This document shows, piece after piece, positions 18,955-27,965 of a DNA stretch of 64,000 nucleotides. The notes under the pieces are model-generated. The model had not been told where the DNA came from, made no database searches, and saw nothing but the letters and a program-made list of their open reading frames with translations. Made by a program: the position numbers and the translations under genes. Every line of letters starts with the position of its first letter. Position 1 is the first letter of the stretch. Origin of the DNA: Pedobacter sp. W3I1 (GTDB taxonomy: Bacteria; Bacteroidota; Bacteroidia; Sphingobacteriales; Sphingobacteriaceae); contig NZ_JAUSXN010000001.1 in NCBI RefSeq assembly GCF_030816015.1, forward strand, positions 1,612,001-1,676,000, written 5' to 3'.

Positions 18955-20148
18955 ATGAATTATAAATTCTGGCAACGAAAAAAAGATGCCCCAAAGAAGA
19001 AAAAAACTAAAACCCGTGAGTGGGTCGATGCAATTGTTTTTGCTGTAGTTGCAGCAACTATTATCCGCGTATTTTTTATCGAGGCTTACACCATTCCATC
19101 TGGTTCGATGGAGAGATCATTACTGATTGGTGATTTCCTTTTTGTGAGTAAAGTTAATTACGGCGCGCGTATCCCGATGACTCCGGTTGCTTTTCCTTTC
19201 GCACACCATACTTTGCCTTTAACCACTTCTACCAAAGCTTATTGGGATGGTGTACAGTGGAAATATCACCGTTTACCAGGTTTATCTAAAATTAAAAGAA
19301 ATGATGTAGTGGTATTTAACTTTCCTGAAGGAGATACTGTTGCAGTAGAAAACCAGGCAGAAAGTTATTATGCTTTAGAACGGAGCATGGGTCGGCAGCA
19401 AGTGAGAAGCATCTTTACCATAATAGACCGCCCGGTAGACAAACGTGAAAACTTTATTAAAAGATGTATAGGTATTCCGGGTGATGTAATTTCGATGAGC
19501 AATGGTATTGCCAATGTAAATGGCAAAAATGAGCCTTTAAAAAATACAGGTATGATGCCGTATCGCATCGAATTTAAAACCATGGACTTTAATTATGCAG
19601 CGCTTGATGAATTTAATTTAAACTTGGGCGGTGCACCGGCGGTGGCTGCCAATACCTATATTTTAGATGCTTCGCCAGAAATTGCTGAAAAACTGAAAAC
19701 TTTCGATTTTGTAAAAACAGTAACATTAAGTCCTGATCCTGCCGGAGCTGTTCCAGGTGGTGTTTTTCCAAACGATCCAAACAGAGTTTGGAACAGGGAT
19801 AACTTCGGGCCGATTAAAATCCCTTCTAAAGGATGGACCGTGAAAATCGATAGCAATACCATGCCGCTATATTACAGGGCAATCAGAACTTACGAAGGCA
19901 ATAAAGTAGAGCAAAAAGCTGGGGTTTGGTATATTAATGACAAGGTAGCCACTACCTATACTTTTAAAATGGACTATTATTGGATGATGGGCGATAACCG
20001 CCATAATTCGGCCGATTCGCGCTATTGGGGTTTTGTACCCGAAGACCACATTGTAGGTAAAGCTTTATTTGTTTGGATGAGCTGGGACAGTACTGCCTCT
20101 TTATTACATAAAATAAGATGGAGCAGGTTGTTTATGGGAATCCATTAA
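18955..20148 (+). CDS. lepB: Signal peptidase I
   Basis: This is a membrane-bound S26 signal peptidase of 397 residues. A basic N-terminus and one transmembrane helix (about 24-43) are followed by the Ser-Lys catalytic dyad: S51 in IPSGSM and K169 in ENFIKRCIGIPGD. Box E is GDNRHNSADSRYWGFVPEDHIVGKA near residues 345-370. A long insert (about 180-340) separates the catalytic boxes, as often in Bacteroidota. It removes signal peptides from exported proteins such as the Sus and GH proteins in this window. A hairpin terminator follows. Confidence 0.95.
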   Translation: MNYKFWQRKKDAPKKKKTKTREWVDAIVFAVVAATIIRVFFIEAYTIPSGSMERSLLIGDFLFVSKVNYGARIPMTPVAFPFAHHTLPLTTSTKAYWDGVQWKYHRLPGLSKIKRNDVVVFNFPEGDTVAVENQAESYYALERSMGRQQVRSIFTIIDRPVDKRENFIKRCIGIPGDVISMSNGIANVNGKNEPLKNTGMMPYRIEFKTMDFNYAALDEFNLNLGGAPAVAANTYILDASPEIAEKLKTFDFVKTVTLSPDPAGAVPGGVFPNDPNRVWNRDNFGPIKIPSKGWTVKIDSNTMPLYYRAIRTYEGNKVEQKAGVWYINDKVATTYTFKMDYYWMMGDNRHNSADSRYWGFVPEDHIVGKALFVWMSWDSTASLLHKIRWSRLFMGIH

Positions 20149-20168
20149 TCTTATACCGTATTTTTTTG

Positions 20169-20201
20169 AAAGAAAGCTTGCTTTATGCAGGCTTTTTTTT
20201 T
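20169..20201 (+). terminator. Rho-independent terminator of lepB
   Basis: An imperfect stem (AAAGC..GC / GC..GCTTT) is followed by a run of nine or more T, starting about 20 bp after the lepB stop codon. Confidence 0.6.
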
Positions 20202-20241
20202 GTGCCAAAACCACCTTTTTAAAAAAATTAAAAAGTTTTCA

Positions 20242-20269
20242 TTGTTTATGTTTTTTTTTCATAAGTTTG
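20242..20269 (+). promoter_or_regulatory. Probable susC promoter
   Basis: TTG at 20242-20244 and TAAGTTTG at 20262-20269 are separated by 17 bp, within the Bacteroidota TTG-N17-23-TAnnTTTG range. This implies a leader of about 270 nt before susC at 20550. A GGCATATGCC palindrome (20427-20436) lies within the leader. The block 20261-20286 resembles the sequence just upstream of the ROK regulator gene. Confidence 0.45.
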
Positions 20270-20549
20270 TTGTAAACCAAATTAAACTAAGTAATTACGA
20301 TTTTCAAAATAACCTGGCAGTGGGTTTATGATTTAGAAATAAACATTGCATTGCTATAGTTAGTCATTATTTTTAATAAACTATATTCCCTTTTACGAAG
20401 AGCACAATAAAAAAAGAGTAGGTAAGGCATATGCCTATTAACTTTAATTCCAAGCAATAATAACTTAAACTGAAATTTATGGCATAAAACAAACCAAACT
20501 AAAAATTAAACCAACTAATCATATTATTTAAAAACTAACAAAATAGGAC

Positions 20550-23500
20550 ATGAAGAAAATGTACTTTAAATTTTTGAGTCTGCTTTTATTTGCATTTTTT
20601 GCAATTGCAGCTCATGCACAAATTATAATTACCGGGACGGTAAAAGATGCGTCCGGGCCATTTCCAGGGGCAAATGTTTCTGTAAAAGGTACACAAAAAT
20701 CAACCCAAACCGATGTAAATGGTAAATTTAGCATCAGTGCTTCAAGTAATGATATACTTGTTTTTTCTGCTGTTGGTTTCTTGCGTCAGGAAGTAACTGT
20801 GGGAAGCAACAAAAATTTCAATATTTCTTTAAAAGAGGATTCAAAATCTTTAGAGGAGGTTACTGTAACCACAGGCTTTGGTGTAAAACAACAGACTAGA
20901 AAGTTGAGTTACTCTATTCAAGAAGTAAAGGGCGAGGATTTAGTTAGGGCTAATGAACAGAACATTGTAAATGCATTACAAGGTAAAGTTGCCGGTGTGA
21001 TGATCAATCAAGGTTCTGGTGGGCCACAATCGTCATCAAGAATCAGAATCAGGGGTAACTCATCTTTAAGTCCAAATACACAACCTTTAGTTGTCATCGA
21101 TGGTGTTCTTATCCAACCTGGAGTAAGTGGAGCCGATTCTTACGGAAACAGCCCTCAAGATTTTGGAAATATAATGAAAAATCTAAATGCCGATGACTAT
21201 GAGAGTATTACTGTTTTAAAAGGTGCTGCCGCAAGTTCGCTATATGGTTCGAGAGCACAAAATGGAGTACTTTTAATTACATCTAAAAAAGGTAAGGGTG
21301 GCCAAGGTTTAGGTATTTCATTTTCGCATACACAAACTATTGAAGAAGCATACAAAACAATGGATTTACAGAATGAATTTGGTGCGGGTATTAATCCAAC
21401 TTTCTCAAAAGATGCTTCTGGTACGCCCATAATTGATGCAGCAAACTATTTTTGGAGCTTTGGCCCTCGTTTCGACGGAAGCCAGGTAAAAGATATTGAC
21501 GGCAGAATGATTAGCTGGAATGCACAGCCAAACAATTTACTAGACGCATATAAATTAGGTAACTATAGCAATTCAAATTTGGCATTTCAAGGTGGCAATG
21601 AAACTGGAACATTCAGACTTTCCTATTCAAAATTATATAGTACAGGTATTTTGCCGAATAACAAATTCGACCGCGATGCTTTGGATTTTAGAGGTTCTCA
21701 AAAATTCGGAAAAATATTCGAAATAAACGCAGGTGTGAATTATACCATCAGTAATAGTTTTAACCCAATCAACCAATCAAACAATAATAATCCACTGTTT
21801 GCTCTTGTTTACGGTAATCCTAGAAGCTATGATACAAATTATTGGAAGAATAAATACATCGATCCTGTAAACGGAGGAGTATTAAGCGGTAACGACGATC
21901 CCTATGGCTTATCGCCTCTTTGGTTCAGTATTTACGAAACAAATGTGAGACAACGGGAGAATAATTTTAGAGGTAATATAGATGTTAAAGCAAATATAAC
22001 ACCTTGGTTAAATGCACTTGTTAGAGGAACATTGAACCAAATTAATATTACTGGAGAAACAAAAAATATTGGTAGCGGTGTGGGATTTGCAGGAGGAGAA
22101 TATGCTTTAAGTCAATCGAATCAAAAAAGTAGCAGGTTGCAGTTTTTGTTGAACGGAAGTAAAAAGTTAAGTGATGATTTTGACTTCAATATGAGCTTAG
22201 GTGCTGAAACGACCAAAGATTTTGGTAACAACTATACCCGTACCCGGACAGATGGCGGATTAAAAGACCCAGGAAAATTCTTTATGGGCAACTCTGTAAA
22301 TGCTGCTGTAACGGATACTCGCCTAGATGGTAGTCAAAGAACAGATGCTGTATATGGTTTTGGTGATTTGACCTATAAAAATATGCTAACCTTAAACTTT
22401 AGCGTAAGAAATGACTGGTCTTCAACTTTAACTTATCCTGACGGCCACGGTGATTACTCATACACTTACCCAGCTGTCGGTTTATCATATGTTTTCTCAG
22501 AATCTTTAAAAAATAAATCTGCTTTCGATTTCCTTTCTTACGGTAAATTAAGAGCTAACTTTGGATATACAGGATTAGGAACTAGTCCTTATGTTACAAG
22601 TGCAGGCAAATACCAGTTCTTAGGTACTTATACTGACGAAAATGGAAAACAGATGCCTAGATATGGCTATCCAGAATACACACTTGGAAATGATGCCCTT
22701 AAAAACGAATTAACAAAAGAGCTGGAGTTAGGTGCCGAATTGCGTTTCTTTAAAGATCGTTTAGGTATTGATTTCTCTTATTATAAAAAGAATACAAAAA
22801 ATCAGATTTTATCTTTAGCGTTGCCTTCTGAATCAGGTGTTACAAAAAAACTGTTTAATGCGGGTAATATCCAAAATCAAGGTATTGAGATCTTGTTAAC
22901 AGGTACACCTATCAAAACTAAAAACCTAGAATGGACAAGTTCAATTAACTTTGCAAGAAATAAGAATAAAATCATCGAATTGGCACCTGGAGTAGATTCT
23001 TATACTTTGGGTTATGCATTTGGTGCCGATATGACATCTGTTGCTATTGCTGGTCAAGAATATGGTAGCATTTACACAAGTTATGGTTATGCCTCTTATC
23101 AAGCAACTGATGCAGCAGGTAATAATATCGATAGCCCAAACAATGGTAAAAAATTATTAAAAGCAAATGGAAGTTACTTTAGAAGTGGGGATGCTGGACA
23201 GGGTAACAAGATTCTAGGCTCGATGATGGAAAAATTCAATGCAAGTTCAATCAATAACATCAGATTTAAAAACTTCAATTTAGGTTTCCAGATCGATGCT
23301 AAAGTTGGTGGCTTAATGGCATCAGGTACACATCAATATGGTACTAACTTTGGTGCTTTCGAAAGTACATTGTTTGGCCGTTCTGCAGATTTTGGTGGTT
23401 TGCCAAGAAAAGATGCTTCAGGCGCTGTAATTGCCAGTGATGGTATTATTCCTGATGGCGTATTTGCGAAAGGAACGATTATCAACAACATTAACGTTGG

Positions 23501-23864
23501 TGGATTAACTTTTCAGGAAGCAGCAGATAAAGGTTATGTACAACCAGTAAGTGCACGAATTTACTATGCGAGATTAACGCAGTGGTCTACAGGTATCAGG
23601 GAATATTCGACATTTGAAAATAGCTGGGTTGCACTGAGAGAAGTTTCATTAGGTTATACTTTACCAAAGAAATTTACCGATAAAATTAATTTCAAACAGG
23701 TTAATGTTGGTGTTACAGCAAGAAACCTGATGTATATATATAATAGCTTACCTGATCACTTAAACCCAGAAGGTTTATTTAATAACAGTGCAGGTGCTTT
23801 TGCAGAATATGGTGGTATGCCATATGTACGCACTTTCGCATTCTCAGTAAGGGCAGCATTATAA
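20550..23864 (+). CDS. SusC/RagA-family TonB-dependent outer-membrane transporter
   Basis: The transporter has 1104 residues: a signal peptide (about 1-24), a CarboxypepD_reg-like domain (about 26-100, GTVKDASGPFPGANVSVKGT), and a plug domain with the SusC signatures VTVTTGFG and RIRGNSSLSPNTQPLVVIDG. A C-terminal beta barrel ends in an aromatic-rich strand (YVRTFAFSVRAAL). It imports glycan fragments across the outer membrane with TonB energy, together with the SusD-like lipoprotein encoded 25 bp downstream. There is no N-terminal FecR/sigma-interacting extension, so control by the nearby ROK regulator is more likely than by an anti-sigma system. Full length. Confidence 0.96.
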   Translation: MKKMYFKFLSLLLFAFFAIAAHAQIIITGTVKDASGPFPGANVSVKGTQKSTQTDVNGKFSISASSNDILVFSAVGFLRQEVTVGSNKNFNISLKEDSKSLEEVTVTTGFGVKQQTRKLSYSIQEVKGEDLVRANEQNIVNALQGKVAGVMINQGSGGPQSSSRIRIRGNSSLSPNTQPLVVIDGVLIQPGVSGADSYGNSPQDFGNIMKNLNADDYESITVLKGAAASSLYGSRAQNGVLLITSKKGKGGQGLGISFSHTQTIEEAYKTMDLQNEFGAGINPTFSKDASGTPIIDAANYFWSFGPRFDGSQVKDIDGRMISWNAQPNNLLDAYKLGNYSNSNLAFQGGNETGTFRLSYSKLYSTGILPNNKFDRDALDFRGSQKFGKIFEINAGVNYTISNSFNPINQSNNNNPLFALVYGNPRSYDTNYWKNKYIDPVNGGVLSGNDDPYGLSPLWFSIYETNVRQRENNFRGNIDVKANITPWLNALVRGTLNQINITGETKNIGSGVGFAGGEYALSQSNQKSSRLQFLLNGSKKLSDDFDFNMSLGAETTKDFGNNYTRTRTDGGLKDPGKFFMGNSVNAAVTDTRLDGSQRTDAVYGFGDLTYKNMLTLNFSVRNDWSSTLTYPDGHGDYSYTYPAVGLSYVFSESLKNKSAFDFLSYGKLRANFGYTGLGTSPYVTSAGKYQFLGTYTDENGKQMPRYGYPEYTLGNDALKNELTKELELGAELRFFKDRLGIDFSYYKKNTKNQILSLALPSESGVTKKLFNAGNIQNQGIEILLTGTPIKTKNLEWTSSINFARNKNKIIELAPGVDSYTLGYAFGADMTSVAIAGQEYGSIYTSYGYASYQATDAAGNNIDSPNNGKKLLKANGSYFRSGDAGQGNKILGSMMEKFNASSINNIRFKNFNLGFQIDAKVGGLMASGTHQYGTNFGAFESTLFGRSADFGGLPRKDASGAVIASDGIIPDGVFAKGTIINNINVGGLTFQEAADKGYVQPVSARIYYARLTQWSTGIREYSTFENSWVALREVSLGYTLPKKFTDKINFKQVNVGVTARNLMYIYNSLPDHLNPEGLFNNSAGAFAEYGGMPYVRTFAFSVRAAL

Positions 23865-23889
23865 TAATTAACAGTTAAAGAAATTGAAA

Positions 23890-25608
23890 ATGAAAAAGAC
23901 AAGTTATATAATTCTAATGCTTACAGCATTAATAGGAATTACCATATCATCATGTAAAAAAGATCAGTTTGTTCAATTAAACACTGATCCTTCTATTATT
24001 GATAAAATAACGCCGGAACAGCAATTTATGAATTCGGTTATCAACATGCATGGAGATCGATTTGAGGCTTACTATGATAATTTTAGAGCCATTATGCCAT
24101 GGATGCAGATGTTGACCGCCTTAAACGGAAATAGTGTAACCTTTATATCGGATGCGGCTAGTTTCAGAAATGTTAGATATAATAATTTTTACCCTAAAGT
24201 TGGCGGAAATTTAACCGATATGGAAGAACTGGTAAAGAAAATGCCGGCAGAAGAGCAGGCAAAAAGGATTTATGAAATAGAAATAGCACATATTGTTAAA
24301 GCATATTATGCATTTTATGTATCAGATGTAAGTGGAAGTTTGCCTTATACAGATGCATTTATGGTAAGATATGGTGGCACTGAAACACCAAAGTACGATA
24401 CGCAGGAAGCTTTATTTGAACTTTTGGACGCGCAACTTAAAAAATCAGCAACTACTTTGGGTACAACGCAAGCAGCTGCACAAGCTTCTTTAGGTGCAAA
24501 CGATTTGTTTTTTCAGGGTAATGTTGCTAATTGGATAAAAGTTGCTAATTCTACCCGTTTACGTATCGCTATGCGTTTAATGAAAAGAGACGCTGTAAAA
24601 ATGAAAGCTAAAGTTCTTGAAATTTTAGCTGCACCAGGCGGCTTAATTAATAGTGCAACAGATAGCTGGGTTTTCAAAGCCAATGCAACTTATGCAGATG
24701 GCGGAGATTGGTCGGCTGCTGGTTTAAGAGCACCAAAACCAGTTGTAGATTTCATGTACACAAATGGTGATCCAAGGATCAGATTTTTCTATCAGCAAAA
24801 TACGTTTACTCAGGCTAATTTTGATGCTGCAAAAGCTCAAAATAAAATTGCGGCCTCAGCTACTTTTGATGCAAGAAGATTTTATGGTGTGCCAACCAGT
24901 CCTGATGTTTCAGCAGCTCCTGCATTTGCAAATTTCTTCAATAATATTACCATTTCTGTGGTAAATTCGACGGGACAAACTGTTAATCAGACAATGGATT
25001 CGTTATCGCTCATTCAGCCACGCTTATTTGCAGCAGGCGAGAATGGCGGAAAAGGCATAAATGCTTTTCCTTTAATTACCTATGCTGATGTTTGTTTTAT
25101 GAGAGCTGAGTTAGCTGCCAGATCAGTAACGACAGAATCAGCTGAAGATTGGTACAATAAAGGTGTAAATGCTTCGATTGCATTTTATGATGACCTAGCT
25201 AATAAAGCACAGATTGTGGATAGAAGTGGAACTTTAAGTTATGTTGCCTCAACTCCTGCTGAAATTGCAGCTTATACAGCTAAAGCAGATATTAAATTTG
25301 ATGCAACCAGAGCTTTAGATCAAATTATCGGTCAGGCATACCTAAATTTCTTTAAGCAACCTAATGAGGCTTGGGCACTATACAAAAGAACAGGAATGCC
25401 TAATTCTACGACAGTTTTAAAACTCGAAAAAATTATTGCGAGCGGGACAGAACAGGTAATTCCGAGAAGAGCGAGTTTAGCTTTCCCTGCTGTTACCAAT
25501 TTAAATTATCAAAACATTGTAGCTGCTTATAAAATAATGCAGGCAGACCCTGACTTTGGTCAAGGTCCTGGTGATATTTTGGGTAGAGTATGGTGGGATA
25601 AAAAATAA
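23890..25608 (+). CDS. SusD/RagB-family surface glycan-binding lipoprotein (SusD-like_2 type)
   Basis: This 572-residue lipoprotein has the lipobox region ITISSC near residue 20. The early signature QLNTDPSIIDKITPEQQF is typical of the SusD-like_2 subgroup rather than classical SusD, and helical TPR-like segments follow. It captures substrate at the mouth of the SusC barrel. I start at ATG 23890; a TTG two codons earlier is possible. A strong hairpin with a T tract directly after the gene probably separates or attenuates expression of the next two genes. Confidence 0.93.
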   Translation: MKKTSYIILMLTALIGITISSCKKDQFVQLNTDPSIIDKITPEQQFMNSVINMHGDRFEAYYDNFRAIMPWMQMLTALNGNSVTFISDAASFRNVRYNNFYPKVGGNLTDMEELVKKMPAEEQAKRIYEIEIAHIVKAYYAFYVSDVSGSLPYTDAFMVRYGGTETPKYDTQEALFELLDAQLKKSATTLGTTQAAAQASLGANDLFFQGNVANWIKVANSTRLRIAMRLMKRDAVKMKAKVLEILAAPGGLINSATDSWVFKANATYADGGDWSAAGLRAPKPVVDFMYTNGDPRIRFFYQQNTFTQANFDAAKAQNKIAASATFDARRFYGVPTSPDVSAAPAFANFFNNITISVVNSTGQTVNQTMDSLSLIQPRLFAAGENGGKGINAFPLITYADVCFMRAELAARSVTTESAEDWYNKGVNASIAFYDDLANKAQIVDRSGTLSYVASTPAEIAAYTAKADIKFDATRALDQIIGQAYLNFFKQPNEAWALYKRTGMPNSTTVLKLEKIIASGTEQVIPRRASLAFPAVTNLNYQNIVAAYKIMQADPDFGQGPGDILGRVWWDKK

Positions 25609-25632
25609 TAAAGAATCTTTATTTAAATTAGC

Positions 25633-25663
25633 AGAACTCCTAATCCAGATTAGGAGTTCTTTT
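25633..25663 (+). terminator. Terminator or attenuator after susD
   Basis: A perfect 12-bp stem (AGAACTCCTAAT/ATTAGGAGTTCT) with a CCAG loop is followed by TTT. It ends 6 bp before the redoxin ATG, so readthrough would be needed for the downstream genes unless a promoter lies inside susD. Confidence 0.75.
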
Positions 25664-25668
25664 GTATT

Positions 25669-26250
25669 ATGAAATTGATAACAAGCATTGTTTGGCTACT
25701 TTTTTTTTCGTTAAGTCAAGTCTCTAGCCAGGCTCCACTGCCCAATAAACTACTTTGGGAGCAAATAAAAAACAGTAACCTTGTTAATGTAAAAAATAAA
25801 AAGGCTTTAATAGAAACAAAAATAAATACAGCTTTTGTTTTTTTATCGCCAGAATGCCCGCTTTGCAAAAACTATACTCCATTATTAAATGCGCTAGCTA
25901 AGCAGCACCCAGAAGTTAATATCATTGGAATTGTACCGGGTAAAAGTTATACTATTGATGAAATTAATTTGTTTGCCAAAAGTTACGATGCCCTTTTTGA
26001 TATTTATTTGGATAAAAATAAATTACTAACCAATGTCCTTAAAGCAAAAATTACCCCCGAAGTAATTTTAATAGACCAAAAAGGTAATATCAGATACAGA
26101 GGATTAATTGATAACTGGCAGGCAAAACTTGGCGTAAAACGAAAGGTTGTTACTGAGCATTATCTGGATGATGCAATAAAGGATATCAATATTTCAAATT
26201 ATAAATTTACACAGACTATACCTGTTGGATGTCTTATAAATGATCTGTAA
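25669..26250 (+). CDS. Exported redoxin/thioredoxin-like protein
   Basis: The protein has 193 residues with a signal peptide (about 1-20, ending VSSQ). The thioredoxin-like fold has C63 and C66 in LSPECPLCKNYTP, a CPLC rather than CGPC active site. The cis-proline region is KITPEVILIDQKGNIRYRG. It is probably a periplasmic thiol-disulfide or haem-handling helper. Its stop codon is immediately followed by the ATG of a c-type haem/copper protein, which suggests that it maintains reduced cysteines or assists cofactor assembly there. That partnership is inferred from the zero-gap coupling. Confidence 0.85.
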   Translation: MKLITSIVWLLFFSLSQVSSQAPLPNKLLWEQIKNSNLVNVKNKKALIETKINTAFVFLSPECPLCKNYTPLLNALAKQHPEVNIIGIVPGKSYTIDEINLFAKSYDALFDIYLDKNKLLTNVLKAKITPEVILIDQKGNIRYRGLIDNWQAKLGVKRKVVTEHYLDDAIKDINISNYKFTQTIPVGCLINDL

Positions 26251-27585
26251 ATGCTAAATAAATTAATTACTATAATTGTATTTTGCTTTTTCTTTAAGTC
26301 TTCTTTTGGTCAGAAGATTACCTACTATGAGCATATTGCTCCAATAATCCGTAACAAATGTGCACCTTGTCACCGTCCGGGCGAAGCAGGTCCTTTTTCG
26401 TTGTTGACTTATGCTGATGTTGCAAAAAGAGTTTCATTTATCAGAGATGTTGTCGAATCGGGATTTATGCCTCCATGGAAGCCAGATAACCATTACCGGA
26501 TGTTTGCAAATGACCGTTCTTTAACCAATCAAGAAAAGAAAACAATTATTAGTTGGATAGATAATAAGGCTCCAGAAGGAGTGAGCAAAAATAGCGAGCC
26601 TGAAACCGATAAGCTTATCTTAAGAACTCAATACACAAGGAAGCCGGATATTACACTGAAAGTTAAAAAAGCATTTGTTGTTAAGGGAGATAATGAAGAA
26701 AGGTTCATTGTATTTAAAATTCCATTCGAAATGACTACTTCAAGAAATGTCGCAGCAATGGAATTTGTTTCTGCCAATAAGAAAATCATCCACCATGCTA
26801 ACTTTGCTATACATCCAGTAGCTGATGACATAGATATTAATCAGGCTGCAGATTTTGTAAATCTAACAGACGAGTCCAGAGTTAATTATGATCAATATTT
26901 GCCATTTAAAAAAGAAATGACATATTATGGTGGTTGGATACCTGGTACTTCCTTTGAGTTTTACCCTGCTGATTTAGGCTGGGTTATGCCCAAAAGAGGG
27001 GTTATATTGCTAACCATTCATTATGCCCCTCTTGCTAAAGATGAAGAAGATATATCGGGTATAAATCTGTTTTTTAAAGAAACGCCAATTAAACGAGTAG
27101 TAAATGTGGTGAGTTTAGGTTCTGGTGGAGTTGGGGAAAGTTCTATCGATCCTTATTTTATGATCCAAGCCGATTCAGTTAAAAAATTCAACCTTAAAAT
27201 TTTAACTCCACAAGATCAATCTTTGTTGTATATATGGCCACATATGCATTTACTAGGTAAGAGCTTTAAATCTTATGCTGTTACACCTGCAGGTGATACA
27301 ATTAAATTGATATCCATTCCCGCCTGGGATTTTAGGTGGCAAGAAATCTATCGCTTCAATAAGTTGATTAAAGTTCCTAAAGGATCGGTACTTACCATAG
27401 AAGGAACCTATGATAATACAAAGAATAATCCAAATAATCCCAATAACCCTCCAAAAATGGTGTTTTCTGCAAATGATATGAAATCTACTGATGAAATGCT
27501 TACTATGCTGCTGGTATTTCTAAAATATGAAGAAGGTGATGAAAATAAAAGCTTTGATATTTTAGAAAGCCGAAAAAATAATTAG
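26251..27585 (+). CDS. Cytochrome c fused to PHM/DBM-like copper monooxygenase core
   Basis: This 444-residue exported protein has a signal peptide of about 20 residues. A cytochrome c domain (about 22-110) has the haem motif C37-x-x-C40-H41. A two-domain region like the copper type II ascorbate-dependent monooxygenases follows. The copper ligands of that family can all be placed: H181-H182 and H257 for one copper, and H331-x-H333 with M416 for the other. The motif WDFRWQEIYRF lies between. Family members hydroxylate C-H bonds with O2; the electron donor here could be the attached haem. The substrate is unknown. Its place in a SusCD locus suggests a carbohydrate-linked or co-imported substrate, which is speculative. 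Confidence 0.85.
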   Translation: MLNKLITIIVFCFFFKSSFGQKITYYEHIAPIIRNKCAPCHRPGEAGPFSLLTYADVAKRVSFIRDVVESGFMPPWKPDNHYRMFANDRSLTNQEKKTIISWIDNKAPEGVSKNSEPETDKLILRTQYTRKPDITLKVKKAFVVKGDNEERFIVFKIPFEMTTSRNVAAMEFVSANKKIIHHANFAIHPVADDIDINQAADFVNLTDESRVNYDQYLPFKKEMTYYGGWIPGTSFEFYPADLGWVMPKRGVILLTIHYAPLAKDEEDISGINLFFKETPIKRVVNVVSLGSGGVGESSIDPYFMIQADSVKKFNLKILTPQDQSLLYIWPHMHLLGKSFKSYAVTPAGDTIKLISIPAWDFRWQEIYRFNKLIKVPKGSVLTIEGTYDNTKNNPNNPNNPPKMVFSANDMKSTDEMLTMLLVFLKYEEGDENKSFDILESRKNN

Positions 27586-27965
27586 AGGAATGACAAATAA
27601 AGCTGCTAACTGCAACAGGCTTCGTTGCCAAAATAGCCAATCAAAATAAAAATTGACTGTTGCTATATCTATTTTAGCGTAAATGTCTTAATTTATTACA
27701 GAACCTGGAGAATTTGGCTGTTCCAATTTATAAGATGTTTTTTCGAGGTACTTCAATTAAAATAGAATTAACGTCTCTAAGTAATTCTCAACTGTTTGCA
27801 CTATAATTTTTTTTAAATCGAGTTTAAAAAAATCAATTTCTTTCCATCAAATTGATTTTTTGTAAAGTATAACTGCAAATTGCCTGTTTTATAAAATCTT
27901 TTTAATTTTTTTAAAAAGATTGCTTTTCTTTTCATTTTTTATAAATTTATACAAATCAAATTAAA
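27586..27965. other. 380-bp gap with a strong AT hairpin
   Basis: No coding sequence is seen. A long AT hairpin at 27826-27861 (AAAAATCAATTT/AAATTGATTTTT with a T6 end) could terminate the upstream transcript. The last 30 bp before the ROK gene (27941-27964) resemble the susC promoter block. Confidence 0.55.
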
